Source: Welwitschia mirabilis (lineage: Eukaryota; Gnetophyta; Gnetopsida; Welwitschiales). Taken from it: a DNA stretch of 64,000 bases. Positions 60,481 to 64,000 of the stretch are shown here, piece after piece (the stretch's first letter is position 1; each line of letters begins with the position of its first letter). The stretch is taken from NCBI GenBank assembly GCA_051453625.1, contig JBOZIK010000001.1:83746477-83810476 (forward strand), read 5' to 3'. The notes beneath the pieces were generated by a model. It did no database searches and was not told where the DNA came from. It saw only the letters and a list, made by a program, of their open reading frames with translations. The position numbers were made by a program, and so were the translations under genes.

Positions 60481-60640
60481 TGTATAGTTTATTTTCTTCC
60501 TCCTAATTAGGTCTCTTCACAACTTAGATTATTTAGGATTTTTTTTAAGGAATTTCCAAAAGGATAAATTTGTGCTCACATCTTATATTAAGGATTTTAT
60601 ATTTATCATCAAAGGTAGGATTAGTATTTAATCTATCTAA

Positions 60641-62400
60641 TCAAGGGGTTGAAGGTTTCTCTCCTTTATCTTGAGAAGAATATTTTTTATTAATTAAAGG
60701 AGAAGAGAAATTACAATTTTCTAAGATTGTAATATCCTCTTCTTCTACATCATCTCTTTTATCATTTTTGAAAGCTGAAGCCTCATAGGTTGAAGGTGTT
60801 ATTTCATTTTCACTTCGTGTTACAACCTTATAATAGTTTCTTACTTTGTTAGGATTAGACAAAAGGTTGTGTTGTAAGTAATCCTTGTGATCTTGGATTT
60901 GCAAGCATAGTTTGTTAAAAAACATTTACTAGATTTTTAATGTTTGAATCTATCTTCTCTTAAGATTTTCTTAGTTTAATAATTGAATTTCTAAGTGGAT
61001 CATTTTCATTTTGATAATTTGATGTGCTTGCTTGATAATTTGAGATACTTAGTTGGAAGTTTGAGTTATTTAATTGAAATTTTACATTCTTAAATCTATT
61101 TCTAAATGGCTTGGAAATTTGGATGATTGGCTTAAAAGTTTTTAAGGTTATTCTCAAAAGATTAAAAGTTAGGTAGTTCATTCTTTCTAGGTTGAAATTG
61201 GTTTTGATCTTAGTTTTAATTCTTATAATTTGAAGAGCTTTTATTGAAAGAACCTACTTCTTTATAAAATTTCTCTTTGTAAGTTGGTAACAAAGTAGAT
61301 TCTTTGATTACATGATAGTTATGTTCACACAAATCACAAGTTGAAATCACATTATTTTCAGTTTCCACTTTCTCATCTAAAATCATTTGACTGTATTTTT
61401 CTAATGTTGTTATAAAATTCCTAATTACATTTGTTGGTTTTTTTTTCCTATTTTCACTTTGTCCTTTTCTTATTTAACTTCTTAAAGATCTTTTATGGTT
61501 TGGCCTATAAAATGATTTTTTTCAAGATGCTATTTTAAACCATGTTTGACTTACTTATACTAATTATTCTAATAACACCCATGCATTTTCTACTATTAGA
61601 TTCACTAAATTTCTATCACATAAAAATATACAACTTCTTTAGTTTGTCTATTTAAGCCACTATAAAAATAATATATTAATTCTTCTTGAGTAAACACATT
61701 AATGGGATTATAGTAAATTCTAATAAAAAATCATTTATAATTAGTCACATAATATTTATTAAGTTGTTATTAGAAATTTATTACCTCTTTCTTTCTTTTT
61801 CTCATTATTATTTCACTCATAAATCTTTTTATAAATGCTTCTTGAACTTAGTTCCATGTTTTTAAGTATTTATGTGAAATAGTTCTTAACCATAGTTTTT
61901 CTTTTTCTTTTAATGTAATGGGAAAGATAATTATGTAAGTATGATCACTAACTTATTTCTTACCATTTTCTAAAGTAAGCACTAATCGTTCGATGTTGGC
62001 TATATGTTGAAAGGGATCTTCATTATTTTCTCAATTAAAAATAGGATATGCATTTAAATTTCTTAACTCAACATCATAACTAGGAGGTAGGTCAAAAGAA
62101 TTTTAAATTTTACACTTCTTATTTACAATTAGTTCTTTAAGAGTGACATTAGCATTTGGGTTTATGGGGATAATGGAGATTTCTATTATGATAGGAGGAT
62201 TTGGAGAAGACACTTATTTCTATGTTTGCATAGAATGCAATATTGCAATAAAACTATTTTCTTCTAAATTTTCTTTTGAAAATTTTTCTTTGAAAAAATT
62301 AGATTCAAAAATAATAATTATAGAAAAGCTTCTTGCTTAATTCTTAATATGGTTTGCATACAGAGGGTATGCATACCTAGGTTTAGTTTGTAGTTGATCA
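60641..62400 (-). pseudogene. Element K gag
   Basis: The knuckle region at about 61345-61255 reads CDLCEHNYHVIKES followed by TLLPTYKEKFYKEVGSF. The C-x2-C-x4-H spacing is kept and the last Cys is Ser. PTYxE after the knuckle is typical of Athila/Tat-group gag. The open frames 61181-60960 and 60925-60641 (Asn/Lys-rich, then acidic with KRDDVEEEDITILENC) form the variable region before protease. The N-terminal gag to about 62400 is only weakly readable. Confidence 0.65.
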
Positions 62401-62896
62401 AACCTTATCTAATGTTTTTTTTTGATTAGTAGCTACTCTCTTTAATACTTCATCTTTTTACTAAATTTTATCATATCCCAACATGCTTAGTTCTATTTTT
62501 ATAAATGTCATCTTAGTTATTGTCCAGATAATGTACCTAGATGACAAAAGATACCAAAAACCCAAAAAGAAAAAACACAAAAAACGACATATGCAAAATA
62601 ACATAGAATAAAAATTAATAGTCATCTTTTGAGTTATTTAGATGATAGAGGGGATGATGGGGAAAACCCTAGTTCTTATGAAAGCTAAAAACCCTAATTT
62701 TATAAGCCATGATCACTGTGCATCATTTGTATGATAAGGAAATGATAAGGTATTATTTACAGAATGTAAATTAAAAAATGCAAAAGAAAAACCTGTAATT
62801 CTACTCTAAAGATACAACATTACCATAGATAAATACCTAAAACAAAAGCCAAACTACTTATTATAGTAACGATTGTACTCAAACTCCAAGTATCCT

Positions 62897-62914
62897 TCCC
62901 TGGCAATGGCATTA
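62897..62914 (-). other. Element K primer binding site, tRNA-Asp type
   Basis: On the - strand TAATGCCATTGCCAGGGA matches TGGCGCCGTTGCCGGGGA at 13 of 18 positions, and all five differences are G-to-A or C-to-T. It fixes element K to the Athila/Tat group and marks the inner end of its 5' LTR, about 500 bp upstream of gag on the - strand. Confidence 0.75.
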
Positions 62915-62918
62915 AGAT

Positions 62919-64000
62919 GTTGTATTACATATTTATGCAATCTTTACATTCTTATTAAATTCTTTTAATCATAAATATATATTGTAAAACACATACACTA
63001 GTATAGACAAGAGTGACTCAAATGTTGTAATCTGTCAAAAGCATAGGCAAGAATAAAAATAATTGATTTCAAATAAAATATCTATATATTTTTTTAAGTA
63101 AAACAAAATAATAATGTAAAGTAAATAATGCAAATAAACATACTATGCAAATGAGATGTAATACTAATCTAAATACAACATCTATTCGATTACAAAATTC
63201 ACATGCCATAGAGATTGATCCTGTATAATCTAGATCATAGATCAATCAAAGAAAGACATCATTAAATAAAAATCAACCTAACTATTAGGGGCTTAAATAG
63301 AATATGAAAACAATGCAAGTTAATTTAGAAAATAAAATGCAATACACCTAAACTACCAGTATGAACCTTAACAAAGGTTGCCCTTATGATCTATATTAGA
63401 AATGAAGCTTTCATATAATCATAAGTAATACAAACCATAAGGAAGATGCACATAATAAAGATATGAAAATATAAATAGAGTTTTAATTATATTTAAATTA
63501 ACATATATGTTAGAAAGTAGTAGCATCTCAATGAAGGATATATATAGTCCAACACTAAGAAAGACATCTCTTTGCAACAATAAAGGATGAATATCCTACC
63601 CTTCGATCTCTTATAACAAGAATTTTTAGTGCCAAACAAGATAAAGTCAGAGTCAAGGATAAATGAGGTATTTATTATAAACAAGACTCTAAAAAGAAAA
63701 AACACTAATAGATGTGGTAAAACCCTAATGACCATGCAAGAAGGCACATAACACATGGTAAACGTTTAGTGAAGTTAGGTGAATAGTTATATTTATGTAT
63801 CATCTTGTAGTCATCTAGACATTACAGGAGATAATGCCACATTAGATAGAATTCATATTAGCCACCAATTAGGTCTAGTAAGTGTCCTAGTTAGCACCAC
63901 TTATTTTGTAGTCTATACTGTTGTATAGATGATAAGGTGGATAAGGGGCTTCACAAATATGTTTCTTGTGTCATATCAACCTCTTTAATTATAGAATTTC
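62919..64000 (-). repeat. Element K 5' LTR, partial
   Basis: It starts at tgttgtattac beside the primer site and runs out of the window. There is no coding content. The - strand contains a TATA-like region near 63480 and CCAAT-poor AT-rich sequence. I found no second copy in the window, so the assignment rests on the primer site alone. An 87-codon - strand frame at 63756-63493 has no recognisable domain. Confidence 0.5.

Noticed and set aside
1-64000. CRISPR array, bacterial operon, or viral insertion
   Set aside because: No array of short direct repeats with unique spacers. All polyprotein remnants follow plant LTR-retrotransposon order and primer sites, with no caulimovirus-type movement protein or coat domain seen.
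1-64000. Naming the species
   Set aside because: Element families and AT content suggest a flowering plant, but nothing in the window is species-diagnostic without a database search.

Overview
This is a very AT-rich, gap-containing scaffold window from a plant nuclear genome, almost certainly a flowering plant. The evidence is the repeat content: Athila/Tat-type and chromovirus Ty3/gypsy elements, SIRE-like Ty1/copia elements, an L1-like LINE tail, plant-type tRNA-Met and tRNA-Asp primer binding sites, and runs of N from scaffolding. The species cannot be fixed from the sequence. I find no intact host gene and no open element protein. The longest reading frames are N-gap artefacts or short pieces of dead polyproteins.

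Layout. Positions 1-6058 hold the 3' end of a chromovirus (+ strand), its LTR-like block and a tRNA-Met primer site. Positions 6.1-12.9 kb are unassigned AT-rich DNA, followed by a gypsy integrase remnant (- strand) near 13 kb. Positions 13.65-24.69 kb are an Athila/Tat-like gypsy element (+ strand, called G here) with two LTRs, gag, protease, part of RT, integrase and a 5.4 kb non-coding 3' region with ~304 bp tandem repeats. A gypsy RT remnant (- strand) lies at 25-25.7 kb.

Positions 26.4-53.4 kb are a nest. The outer element is a SIRE-like copia (AB, - strand) with LTRs at 26422-27625 and 51570-53395. Its reverse transcriptase is cut just after the catalytic box by an Athila-like gypsy element (D, - strand, 31612-47575). 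Inside D sit a copia fragment of the AB family (E) and a 6 kb copia deletion derivative (C) with its own 1.4 kb LTRs. A truncated LINE with a target-site duplication sits in AB's right LTR. Positions 53.4-56.7 kb are mostly unassigned, with a tRNA-like Pol III box pair. Positions 56.8-64 kb are another Athila-like gypsy element (K, - strand) with gag, protease, RT, RNase H, integrase, a tRNA-Asp primer site and the start of its 5' LTR.

Themes. Most changes relative to family motifs are C-to-T or G-to-A, as expected from old methylated DNA: premature stops from CAA/CAG/CGA/TGG, zinc-knuckle His to Tyr, protease Asp to Asn, and primer sites differing almost only by transitions. The most interesting biology is a candidate extra coding region downstream of pol in the copia family. 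It is partly visible in AB, and in C it is fused to the start of integrase by a deletion that removed most of pol. Element assignments rest on reading translated motifs by eye; no alignment or database search was run, and boundaries marked approximate could move by tens of bases.
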